Shown here piece after piece: positions 22,301 to 32,888 of a stretch of DNA of 64,000 bases; position 1 is the first letter of the stretch; each line of letters starts with the position of its first letter. The notes under the pieces were generated by a model. That model was not told the DNA's origin and did no database searches. It saw only the letters and a list, made by a program, of their open reading frames with translations. A program made the position numbers and the translations under genes. This stretch comes from Brachionus plicatilis (lineage: Eukaryota; Rotifera; Eurotatoria; Ploima; Brachionidae), in the NCBI GenBank assembly GCA_010279815.1, contig QEOQ01000303.1, forward strand, positions 2,096,083 to 2,160,082, in the 5' to 3' direction.

Positions 22301-25300
22301 AGAGTGGTAGACAATTGGAATCGATTGACGACTGACATTATTTCAGTAGACACCAAGAACAGCTTTAAAAAGAAAATTGATGATTTTTTCAAGTCAAACA
22401 AGAAATAAATATATTCAGTTATTTATACTCGTTTTAGCTACCAAAGTGAGACTATAGTGTCTTGCTCTACAGAATAAAACCTGTCGTAGCCTATTATTAT
22501 TATTATTATTATTATTAAAAAGCTTTATCCAATATGAAGGAAAATAATTAATCATGTTTCAAAATTAAAATATTTGGTCATTTATTATTAATTTGAAAGG
22601 AAGGATATACAAAAGAAAAACAAATAGGATAACTTAAAATTTATTTTTTTATTTAATTCTTATGCCTAAATAGTCTTGTTAATTTTCAGAGGAAAAAGAT
22701 CAATAAGATAAAATGATGCAATTAACAGCATTCAACAAAATTCTTTTGGTCGAAATACTTTGCCCAATGTAATAGAATTTTCTCAATTCGCTTGTTTCCT
22801 GCGGATCAGCACCAAAAACATAAACTATTTTGGCTTCATTTGGAACATCAAACTCGCTTAGATCTACATTGATTGTTCTCATTGATAGATTCATCAAAAC
22901 AGCATATTTTCTAAAACCAGCAGCATTTCGTTCAAATGAAAATATTTCCTCATTTACTTGTAAATATCTAAAATCACCCCATGAAAACGCGGCCTCTTGT
23001 TTTAGTTTTATCAAATCTTTATAAATGTTCAAATGTGAAAATTCATCGGCACTTTCTCTCTTTGAATCAAAAAAAAAATTAATTTTCATTCTCAAAATTC
23101 TCATCTTTTTTTCTAATTTAATTTACTTCAACATTTAAATGAACGTAATTTTCATTGACTGGCAGCCAAGGCTTTCGGTCATTGTCAGTATCAAAATTCA
23201 TAAAGCCTGCGTTGTTATTCACAGCTGACCATTGCATCGGAGTTCTTTCGTAGTCTCGACTATAAATTTTAAACAGTTCAGGCTAAATAAAAAAAAAAAT
23301 TGTTTACTAAAAAAAATTTAAATCTCTAATTTACTCCTCTTCTTTTTCCTGCTTCGTCTTGACATTCTTCAAAACTTAACTTGTCTTTTGGCAAATCAAC
23401 CATTCCAATTTCTTCTCCATAATATGTGATTGTGGTGCCTCCCAAAAGTAAATTTATGACATTTGCCACATCAATAAATTGCTTTCCAATTCTAGTTCCG
23501 ACTCGGGTGTTGTCATGATTTCCTAGCTACCAGAAAAGCAAAGTAAAATAAAATTTTAATTAAAATAATTCTAGCTAATTATTACTTGCCAATTTGACCA
23601 ACAGCTTTCAGGCAAATTTTCAATCCATGGATCAATTAAGTTTTTGATTCCTTTTGGTTCAAATGGTATTCCCTCTTGATTTTTGATAAAATCTGTTCCA
23701 TTTCTTAGCTGAATAAATTGGAAATTGAATGGAAATTGTGCGGCAGGCTGGTTGTTGTACAAACAGTATTTTATCGTTGTCTCGGCTTTGTCATAAACTT
23801 CAACTACAATCATCCTTTTTAATTTTTAATAAAATTAAAAGCATCGAACACTGTTAAAGACTTAGAAGCATTTTTTAATAAATTACAAATTAATTACTTT
23901 TCTGAATTTTCTTCTTTAGCGATCTGTTCTACTAATTTTCGCCATTCGACAAGAATTTGCAGGGTTCCAGGCTGATTCAATGTATAAATGTGGTTCAAAT
24001 CAGAATGACTCAAGTTCTTCATTACAAAAATTGGATTTAAAAATTTTTTTCAATATTTAATTACTTGGTTCGATTCAACATGAGGCTTCAAGGGTTCATC
24101 TTTTAAATCTTCATCTTCGAACAAATTTGCTAAGGCGTCAATTCTCAGACCATCCACCTTTTTATTCTGTAGCCAAAACCTCATTGTATTCTGATAAAAA
24201 AGGAAACATTTTAATAAATTAAATATCAAATTTTAAAATTTTTTTACTTCTATTTCTTTTTGAACAGCTTCATTTCTAATATTTAAATCGGGCTGCTGGG
24301 GTAAGAAATGATGTAGGTACCATTGACCTCTTTTTTCATCAAATGACCATGCTGGTCCACCGAAGTAAGATATCTTAAAAAAATTTAACTAAGATAAATA
24401 ACAAATAAAACCAAAAAAAAAATATTTAGGTAATTAATGAGATTAAATTGCCATAAAGATTGACCAAAAAAATAGTATTGAAAAATTTTTACCAATTGAA
24501 TTCATAAAAAATATTATTAAATACCTCGTGGAGATACTTTAATAAAATTAGATTAAAAACTAAATAATCAGCTAAATAATATTTTTTTTATTATAAAATC
24601 TTTATCGATTTGCAAACAGACAAACTGAAACTTGATTTTTAAGTAATTATTTTTTTAAAAAAGACTTTTAAAATTTTGAAAACTAAAAATCAAAATTAAA
24701 TTGATAATTCTTTAAAGAATAAAACTTTTTTCATTCAGTTTATTGGAACTTCCAATTTCTGGTCTTAATGAAACTAAATAACCTAAAAAAATTGACCAAA
24801 AAAATCTGCCAACATAATAATCTATGAATTAAAAAAAAATATTGTATAATAAAGAAAAGAAATCCTAGGAAATACAAAAAAAAAAATTTCAAGTTTTAAC
24901 ATACCCAATTATTTGGTGGCTTAGTTGGATCTGTGCTTGGGTGCCAAACATAATAATCTCGATACTTTTCTGAATTGTTTTTGCTTAATTGAAACCAATG
25001 GTGCTTGTCAGAGGAATGATTGGGAATAAAATCCATAATTACATACAAATCTTCAAGATTCAATTTACATATCAAGATTTAATTTACATATCTAGATTTA
25101 AGATTAAAGAATTTGAAAAAAAATTAGCTTGCCTCTTTTATGGGCTTCTTCAATAAGTCGATCAAACGTAGGCATATCTCCCAAGAGTGGATCAATATCT
25201 ACAAAAGATGAAATGTCATAACCACCATCCAAACCACCAGATGGATAAATTGGATTTAGCCAAATAGCTGCGATTCCAATTGATTTTAAATAATCCAATT

Positions 25301-25412
25301 TTTCAATAACACCACCCAGATCTCCATAGCCATCACCATTTGAATCTTTAAATGAGCGAGGGTACAATTGATAGATTACACCTTTTTGCCACCATTTTAG
25401 ATTTTTTATCTC
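19378..25412 (-). repeat. Left arm of a large inverted duplication
   Basis: It matches 28271-32888 in reverse orientation. The distal 300 bp (19378-19680) align with 32600-32885 at roughly 90% by eye, then a LINE (19690-22520) interrupts the arm. Homology resumes at about 22525 and runs through maltase gene 1 to the GAG codon at 25410-25412. Coding exons 1, 2 and 5-8 are nearly identical between arms. The spacer between arms is 25413-28270. Confidence 0.9.
19690..22520 (+). mobile_element. Decayed LINE, copy 2, inserted in the left duplication arm
   Basis: It is the same family as the LINE at 2554-5535: the endonuclease motifs KDREQVVGGG, GCIYRPPYSN and LDLVIT and the RT motifs FFDFAKAFDK-like, GVPQGSLLGPLL and FVDD can be followed across several frames. 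Numerous stops and frameshifts break it, and the palm FADD reads FVDD. It starts inside the endonuclease (5'-truncated) and ends in a TTA microsatellite at 22493-22518. The right arm has the uninterrupted site (around 32590-32610). As in copy 1, the SDH motif of the endonuclease is replaced (NRLHSVL). Confidence 0.85.
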
Positions 25413-25478
25413 ATTTTTCGGCTTTGTTTTGCAAGCAAATGAAAAAGCAAATAAGCTTAGATAGAAAATAATTTTCAT
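22700..25478 (-). CDS. Secreted alpha-glucosidase (maltase-like, GH13), gene 1, nine exons, 599 aa
   Basis: Likely a secreted or membrane-bound maltase releasing glucose from alpha-1,4 ends of maltose and dextrins. The exons read 25478-25133, 25050-24905, 24373-24248, 24190-24065, 24016-23898, 23814-23586, 23526-23335, 23282-23127 and 23059-22700, total 1800 nt with all phases agreeing. Residues 1-16 are a signal peptide (MKIIFYLSLFAFSFAC). The GH13 signatures are in order: [20 protein letters not shown] (nucleophile Asp), VVEVYD (acid/base Glu) and LGNHD. Intron 1 starts with GC (AG/GCAAGC) rather than GT. Exon 4 is split by a small intron (24064-24017) that gene 2 lacks. It is transcribed away from gene 2, so both 5' ends face the same 2.7-kb spacer. 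No frame damage is seen; I expect it to be functional. Confidence 0.9.
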
Positions 25479-28201
25479 TCTTAAATTTTATGAAATTTTT
25501 ATTTTGACTTGAGACTTTTAATTTTTCAAATTTAAAGTGAAATAAAGCGACATTTAGATCTTCAAATTTTACATATTTTTTACAATTGCCATAAAATTTT
25601 TATTGAATTTAAAGAACTAAATTCTCTTAAAAGCCTTATATAATATGATAAGTAAATTTCATTTAATTTAGATAAATAAAAAATTTCCTTTTTTCAAATG
25701 CGATTTTCTTATCCAAATAAAAATTGGTTATCAAAAATATGCTAAACATTTAAAAAAGATAATCCATTTTAATAAAATATTCAAAAAAAATGAAAAATTT
25801 GTTTAAAACACCTTTTTTTTTTAAAAATCAAGAGTGTTTGATTTTCTATATTCTCTAAAAATATATTTAGTTGTTTTCAATTATTATCCATCTTTTATGC
25901 CTAAAAAATCTGAATGCTTTGTAATTTCAAATTTTTTTATTTTTTTTAATTTAATTTAATTAACTAATAAAAATTATAATTATAAAAATCTTTTTCAAGA
26001 TTTAAAATCAATAATTGAAAGAGAACGAGAATATTTTTTAACAATAAATCGATTCATTTTTTATTATTTTCATAAGATAAAAATTTCTAAATTTAAACTC
26101 TATTTAAAAAAAAATAAAAATTTAAATTCCTATGAAGTCCATCAAAAAGAAAGTTTTAATTGATCGAAAACATCCTCAATATTCAACGATTTCCAGAATG
26201 TCCAATTAATTTATTAGGAAAAAAAGCGTTTTTAACTTATCTATATTTTTCTATAAAATTATAAAATTATTCTTAACATTTATTAACAATATAAAGTTCG
26301 TTTAACAAAAGTATAAAGTATAGTAACAATAAAATAAAATTTAATCATTCAAAAATTTTAATTTTTATCACTTTATTTTAAACAATAAAATTTAAGAAAT
26401 AAATTAACTATATTAAATAATTTATTTAAAATTTTTTTTTTGATTATTATTAATTTATTCGATAAAAATAATTTTGAATTAATTGTAAATTTTTTTGTTA
26501 TTTGTGGATTTTTTCAAAATTTTTTTATAAACTGTGAAAAAAAATCGAAAATTTTAATAAGCCGAAACAAAAAGTTGGAAGATGCAGTTTACTCTAAAAC
26601 CATTAGTAGTATACACTGCATGCTATGTAGATATTTTTAAATATAAAAATTATTTCTATGAAGAAATCAATTAATTAAACACTTATGAATGATTTTGCCA
26701 AGGTTTTGAATGAAATTTCCTTTTTTTCATCATTTCTTAATTTTGTTAGTAATTTGTTAAATTTTTTAGACCAAAATAAGAATAATAATACAAATTTGGA
26801 ACCCTTTTTAGTTATTAAAATTAGTATTGGATTTGGCCAGTCAACAAAAGGGTCTAATAAATACGGGTGGTCTAAAATACGGTCAACATTTTTTTGCTGA
26901 GAATCTTTAAACTTGAAGTTTCGCAGAAAAAAGAAGAAGCATTCCTTAAAAAAAAATTTTTTCCAAAAAAATTTATATTTTTATCTTCATTTAAAGACAC
27001 TTCTACGTTATTTATAAATAATTTAAAAATTTATTCTTCAAAAAATTTCACGATTTATTTATTGATTTATAATATTGGCCATATTTTTTAGAAGATCAAA
27101 ATCAGAGCGTTTAGGTGGCCGGCCCAAAGACAGCCCGTCAAAATTTATGCGGTTAATGCAAACATGGTCACGGTTTTTAAAAATTTTTGCCGGTTTTGTG
27201 TCCGCTTGTACAGATCTCAACACAAATAAAAATTCTATAAATTAAAGTCAAGATTGATTTGAAATATTTTTTTCAAATTTTTTAAAATAAACTTTTCACA
27301 TTTCCTGATTTCCTGGAAATTATCAGATTACTACCAAAAAATTTAAGCTTCTCTTCAATATTTTTTATAAATTCAAATCTATATTTATTAGCAAAGTTTA
27401 AAAACGAATTTTTCAAATCAATTTTCAAATAAACTCTAAAATTTCTGATTCATCTAATAACCTCAAAAATTCAGAGCGAAATTTTGGTCTGAAATATATA
27501 GTTATTATTTAGCTTAAATAAAAATTAGAGAAATACAATAGAAAATATCATTCAAGTCTTAAAAAAATAATTCCAATTCAAAAGTTAACATATAATAAAT
27601 ATATACAAAAGAAAGTTAGATGAATTGAAACAACATACCACCCCTCCGTTAGAGAGGTAATACTGCATTTTCAAAAAAAGATGAATGAGAGGTGATATTT
27701 TTTTAATTTTTAAGACAGAAAATTCATTTAACACAATATTTTTTTTTTCATAAATCATCTTATTTAAAATTCAAAAGGACCAACTGGTAAAAAAAGATTT
27801 TATGCACGCACCTTTTTAAATACATTGGTCTTTAGAGTAGATAATTAAAAGTAAAAAACTTCCAAGTGATTATATTTGAGTAAACAATCTAATATCACAA
27901 TCTATAGACAATCAAAAATTTAGAGCCACTACCTGGGAATGTCTTTCATAATCAAAAATTTACTGTAGGACCCATTACAGTTTAGAAAATCAAATGAGTA
28001 AAATTCTTTTTTTTTCGTCTGAAAAAAATTTGACATTTACTATTTTTTTAGAAAAATTAAATTTTAAAGAATTATTTATTTTAATAAAAAATGAAATTTA
28101 TAAAAGAAGCTTGACTTTTATCGTAAATAAAAATTTAAATTAAATGTCAGTAATTTAGTATAAATAATTCCTTTTAAAATTAAAAATTAAACATTTTGAG
28201 A
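25479..28201. other. Spacer between the divergent maltase genes
   Basis: Very AT-rich, unique relative to the two arms; it should hold both promoters. I see no exon. Open frames at 26440-27091 are T/A-run translations without domains. A GC-richer patch at 27106-27215 (GGTGGCCGGCCCAAAGACAG..., ACATGGTCACGG) stands out but matches nothing I know. Confidence 0.45.
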
Positions 28202-31200
28202 ATGAATCTAGTAATATTTTTAACAATTTTAATTCTTTTTTCAAAATACACACATGAATTTCCAACATCAGAGATAAAAAATCTAAAATGGTGGCAAAAA
28301 GGTGTAATCTATCAATTGTACCCTCGCTCATTTAAAGATTCAAATGGTGATGGCTATGGAGATCTGGGTGGTGTTATTGAAAAATTGGACTATTTAAAAT
28401 CAATTGGAATCGCAGCTATTTGGCTAAATCCAATTTATCCATCTGGTGGTTTGGATGGTGGTTATGACATTTCATCTTTTGTAGATATTGATCCACTCTT
28501 GGGAGATATGCCTACGTTTGATCGACTTATTGAAGAAGCCCATAAAAGAGGCAAGCTAATTTTTTTTCAAATTCTTTAATCTTTGATCTAGATATCTAAA
28601 TTATTGAATCTTGAAGATTTGTATGTAATTATGGATTTTATTCCCAATCATTCCTCTGACAAGCACCATTGGTTTCAATTAAGCAAAAACAATTCAGAAA
28701 AGTATCGAGATTATTATGTTTGGCACCCAAGCACCGATCCAACTAAGCCACCAAATAATTGGGTATGTTAAAACTTGAAATTTTTTTTTTTTGTATTTCT
28801 TAGGATTTCTTTTCTTTATATTACAATATTTTTTTTTAATTCATAGATTATTATGTTGGCAGATTTTTTTTGGTTAATTTTTTTAGGTTATTTAGTTTCA
28901 TTAAGACCAGAAATTGGAAGTTCCAATAAACTGAATGAAAAAATTTTTATTCTTCAAAAAATTATCAATTTAATTTTGGTTTTTAGGGTTTCAAAATTTA
29001 AAATGTCTTTTTTAAAAAAATAATTACTTAAAATCAAGTTTCAGTTTGTCTGTTTGCAAATCGATAAAGATTTTATAATAAAAAAAATATTATTTAGCTG
29101 ATTTTTTAGTTTTTAATCTAATTTTATTAAAGTATCTCCACGAGGTATTTAATAATATTTTTTATGAATTAAATTGGTAAAAATTTTTCAATACGATTTT
29201 TTTGGTCAATTTTTATGGCAATCATTGCCGAATATATGAATCTAGAGATTAGATGAATCAGTAGATGAAGCATTAGATGAAGAAAGAAATATAGGCCCAG
29301 GTTTATTACCTAATAATACACAATACCCTCTATACCCGAAAATTTTCTCGAATTTTGAAAAGATTAATTAATTAGTACAAAATAATCAAAAATTAAGTTT
29401 ATCTTCGTGATATTTTTATTTTAATTTTTTTTTAATTTTATTTATTTTTTAAGTCTAAAAAAATATCTTTTTTTAAACCTCTCAATTAGTTGTTTATTTA
29501 GTAAAATCATCGAATATTTAAGACTAATTGAGCTTTATACGCTTGTTTCTTTTCGATTTTATTCTTTAAAACTAACAATATTTTCTAACAATAGATGTTA
29601 GCATTGGCAAGATTTTAGAATTTCCTTTCCAAAAGTTTCCAAAATTTAAAAAAAAAATAAAAAGACATTCTAATGGGACAATTATTCAAAAGAGATTTCA
29701 ATAATCTTCAATAATCATATTGAAAAAAATTAGGATAAAAATAATAGGGCAAAAATTTAATTTTCGATTCTTTGTACTAATTAATCTTTTTCAAAAGTAT
29801 TTTAAGTATCGTTTACAGCCAAGTAAATTAATTTTGACACCCCAAAACAAAATTAAAAATTAAGTCAAAAAAAATCTTAAAGAATTATTGTATTTCAAAG
29901 AAATGGAATACAATAATCACGGATAAAATTAATTTGCTCAGTAATGTTGAAAAAGAAAAATAATATTTTTAAATTAGAAAACCTGAAGATTTAATCGAAA
30001 CAAAGAAAAAATTTTTTTTAATTTTATAAAAATTTGAAGGTCTCTTTTTTTGGAGGACCAGCATGGTCATTTGATGAACAAAGAGGTCAATGGTATTTAC
30101 ATCAGTTTTTGCCACAACAGCCTGATTTAAATATTAGAAATGAAGCTGTTCAAAAAGAAATAGAAGTAAGAAAATTTTAAAATTTGCAATTTAATTTATT
30201 AAAAAGTTTCTTTTTTTATCAGAATACAATGAGGTTTTGGCTACAGGAAAAAAAAGTCGATGGATTTCGAATTGATGCACTAGGATTTTTATTTGAAGAA
30301 GAAAATTTTCGAAATGAACCTCTGATTACAAAAGATAAAATAGAGAACTTGAACTACCCGGATTTAGATCATATATATACTTTCAGCAGACCGGAAACTT
30401 TTGAAATTTTAGTTGAATGGCGTAAATTAATAGAGCAGATTGCCAGAGAGGAAAATTCAGAAAAGTAGTTTAATATATTTGAGATTAGTTTTAAATATAA
30501 ATTTATCTAAATTAAAGAATGATGGTAGTTGAAGTATATGACAAAGTCGAGACTACAGCAAAATACTGTTTGTACAACAACCAGCCTGCAGCACAATTTC
30601 CATTCAATTTCCAATTTATTCAGCTAAGAAATGGAACAGATTTTATCAAAAATCAGAAAGGAATACCATTTGAACCAAAAGGAATCAAAAACTTAATTGA
30701 TCCATGGATTGAAAATTTACCTGAAAGCTGTTGGTCAAATTGGCAAGTAATAATTAGCTAGAATTATTTTAATTAAAATTTTATTTGGGTCTATTGCGTT
30801 ATGTGATCACTGGTTCACATAAAAGGTGAACCAACTTACCCAACCTAAATAGGTGATCAGTTGTGTTCACTTTTTAGGTGAACCAAAAATATGTGTACAA
30901 AAAAAAATTATTTCGAAGATCAAAATTTATTTTTTAATTTTTTTGAACTATAGGTGAGCCAAAAAAAAAATAAGTGAACCAAAAAAAAAAATAGGTGAGA
31001 AAATTATTAGTCATGTAAAAAAAAATAAGTGAGCCAAAAAAAATATTTTTTATTGATTCTTATGCTTGACAGTAATGTGTCTCCTGAGACCATTTTTTTC
31101 AAAATAATTTCCACAAAAATCACATTTTATAGGATATTTTTTGTTATTTAAAGTTATTTTTACAATTTCTTCTGTAGATGAAGAAAATTTATTCTCATAA

Positions 31201-32439
31201 GTTTTTTTTTCAATAGTTAAAACCTGACGCTTAACATCAGATATTTTGACATTTTTCAAACTTTCATCTAATTTCTCGATTATATCTTCTCTAGAAGTGT
31301 AATAACGAGTATTTGATTTACTAGTACACATTTTGCTAAATTTTGAAAAATCAAATTTTTATTTACTTTGTCATAATTTTTTTGGTAAGTATCATTTTAG
31401 GTGATCACTTTTTATTTTAGGTGAACACAATTTAATTTAGGTGATCATTTTGAAAAAAATTTTAATTAATTAGTACACATATTTTTGGTTCACCTAAAAA
31501 GTGAACACAACTGATCACCTATTTAGGTTGGGTAAGTTGGTTCACCTTTTATGTGAACCAGTGATCACATAACGCAAAAGACCCTTTTATTTTACTTTGC
31601 TTTTCTGGTAGCTAGGAAATCATGATAACACCCGAGTCGGAACTAGAATTGGAAAGCAATTTATTGATGTGGCAAATGTCATAAATTTACTTTTGGGAGG
31701 CACCACAATCACATATTATGGAGAAGAAATTGGAATGGTTGATTTGCCAAAAGACAAGTTAAGTTTTGAAGAATGTCAAGACGAAGCAGGAAAAAGAAGA
31801 GGAGTAAATTAGAAATTTGGAATTTTTTTTAGTAAACAATTTTTTTTTTTATTTAGCCTGAACTGTTTCAAATTTATAGTCGAGACTACGAAAGAACTCC
31901 GATGCAATGGTCAGCTGTGAATAACAACGCAGGCTTTATGAATTTTGATACTGACAATGACCGAAAGCCTTGGCTGCCAGTCAATGAAAATTACGTTCAT
32001 TTAAATGTTGAGGTAAATTAAATTAGAAAAAAAGATGAGAATTTTGAGAATGAAAATTAATTTTTTTTTTGATTCAAAGAGAGAAAGTGCCGATGAATTT
32101 TCACATTTGAACATTTATAAAGATTTGATAAAACTAAAACAAGAGGCCGCGTTTTCATGGGGTGATTTTAGATATTTACAAGTAAATGAGGAAATATTTT
32201 CATTTGAACGAAATGCTGCTGGTTTTAGAAAATATGCTGTTTTGATGAATCTATCAATGAGAACAATCAATGTAGATCTAAGCGAGTTTGATGTTCCAAA
32301 TGAAGCCAAAATAGTTTATGTTTTTGGTGCTGATCCGCAGGAAACAAGCGAATTGAGAAAATTCTATTACAATGGGCAAAGTATTTCGACCAAAAGAATT
32401 TTGTTGAATGCTGTTAATTGCATCATTTTATCTTATTGA
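28202..32439 (+). CDS. Secreted alpha-glucosidase (maltase-like, GH13), gene 2, eight exons, 599 aa
   Basis: The inverted partner of gene 1, also 599 aa. The exons read 28202-28550, 28617-28762, 30040-30165, 30223-30464, 30518-30746, 31612-31803, 31857-32012 and 32080-32439, with phases consistent. The leader ([16 protein letters not shown]...) is unrelated to that of gene 1; identity begins at EIKNLKWW. The catalytic motifs are [20 protein letters not shown] and LGNHD. Exons 1 (after the leader), 2 and 5-8 are nearly identical to gene 1, for example one residue changed in exon 8 (YYNGQ versus YYIGQ). Exon 4 is only about two-thirds identical and is one uninterrupted exon. Intron 1 again starts with GC. 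Intron 2 is 1277 bp against 533 bp in gene 1, and intron 5 carries a transposon (30787-31584). Confidence 0.9.
28551..28616 (+). other. GC-AG intron (intron 1 of maltase gene 2; twin at 25132-25051)
   Basis: The exon end AAAAGAG is followed by GCAAGCTAATT and the acceptor is CTTGAAG. Splicing here joins HKR to [14 protein letters not shown], restoring the GH13 family sequence. No GT donor nearby keeps the frame. The same GC donor occurs in gene 1, so it is not a sequencing error. Confidence 0.8.
29354..29806. repeat. Inverted repeat inside intron 2 of maltase gene 2
   Basis: TTTTGAAAAGATTAATTAATTAGTAC and onward (29354-29405) is inverted at 29758-29806 with a few differences; about 350 bp lie between. 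It lies in the part of intron 2 that has no counterpart in gene 1. It is possibly a MITE, but no clear target duplication was found. Confidence 0.5.
30787..31584 (-). mobile_element. 798-bp DNA transposon with ~98-bp terminal inverted repeats and 8-bp target duplication
   Basis: The ends GGGTCTATTGCGTTATGTGATCACTGG... (30787 onward) and their inverted copy ending at 31584 match over about 98 bp with few differences. A perfect duplication TTTTATTT flanks it (30779-30786, 31585-31592). The twin intron of gene 1 (23536-23580) has one copy of this octamer and no insert, so the insertion is directly shown. Below both ends, GTGATCAC and GTGAACC units repeat. It encodes one small zinc finger protein on the minus strand and no transposase. 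An 8-bp duplication suggests the hAT superfamily. Confidence 0.95.
31050..31331 (-). CDS. Small C2H2-type zinc finger protein inside the transposon (93 aa)
   Basis: The ATG is at 31331, with an open frame to 31050. The first 60 residues are charged and rich in Lys, Glu and Ser without a known domain. The C-terminus (about 71-91) forms a single finger, [21 protein letters not shown], with CX2CX11HX4H spacing, ending HKNQ. hAT transposases often carry an N-terminal BED-type finger; here the finger is C-terminal and no catalytic domain follows, so this could be a DNA-binding accessory or repressor, or a truncated remnant. A broken related finger lies in the element at 17322-17961. Expression is unknown. 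Confidence 0.7.
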   Translation of the reverse strand: MCTSKSNTRYYTSREDIIEKLDESLKNVKISDVKRQVLTIEKKTYENKFSSSTEEIVKITLNNKKYPIKCDFCGNYFEKNGLRRHITVKHKNQ

Positions 32440-32888
32440 TCTTTTTCCTCTGAAAATTAACAAGACTATTAAGGCATAAGAATTAAATAAAAAAATAAAT
32501 TTTAAGTTATCCTATTTGTTTTTTTTTTGTATATCCTTCCTTTCAAATTAATAATAAATGACCAAATATTTTAATTTAGAAACATGATTAATTATTTTTC
32601 CTTTGAATAAAACTTTTTAAATCAATAAAACTTTTGAATATCATAAAGTTTAATTTTTTGAAAACAAACTATTATTTTTTCTTATTTAATTTAATTTTTA
32701 TTAAGATAGAAAGACTTAAAAAATATTTAAATTTCCTTAATCATTCAGTGTTTTTTATTTTTAAAATAATTTTTTTTGTCTGCTTTCATTACTGAACATT
32801 CTAGTTTTACTTACCACCGATATAAAAATAAAACTTTTTAAATTAATAAAACATTTTAACTTTAGGCTGACAAAATGTTAAAACTTAA

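Larger units (their letters stand above)
28271..32888 (+). repeat. Right arm of the large inverted duplication
   Basis: It matches 19378-25412 in reverse. It contains gene 2 from its ninth codon region onward and the 3' flank to about 32888. Two segments have no counterpart in the left arm: the intron 2 insert beginning about 29225, and the transposon at 30787-31584. It lacks the LINE present in the left arm. Confidence 0.9.

Noticed and set aside
26440..27091. Three short open frames in the maltase spacer
   Set aside because: They consist of Phe/Lys/Asn runs typical of AT-rich noise.
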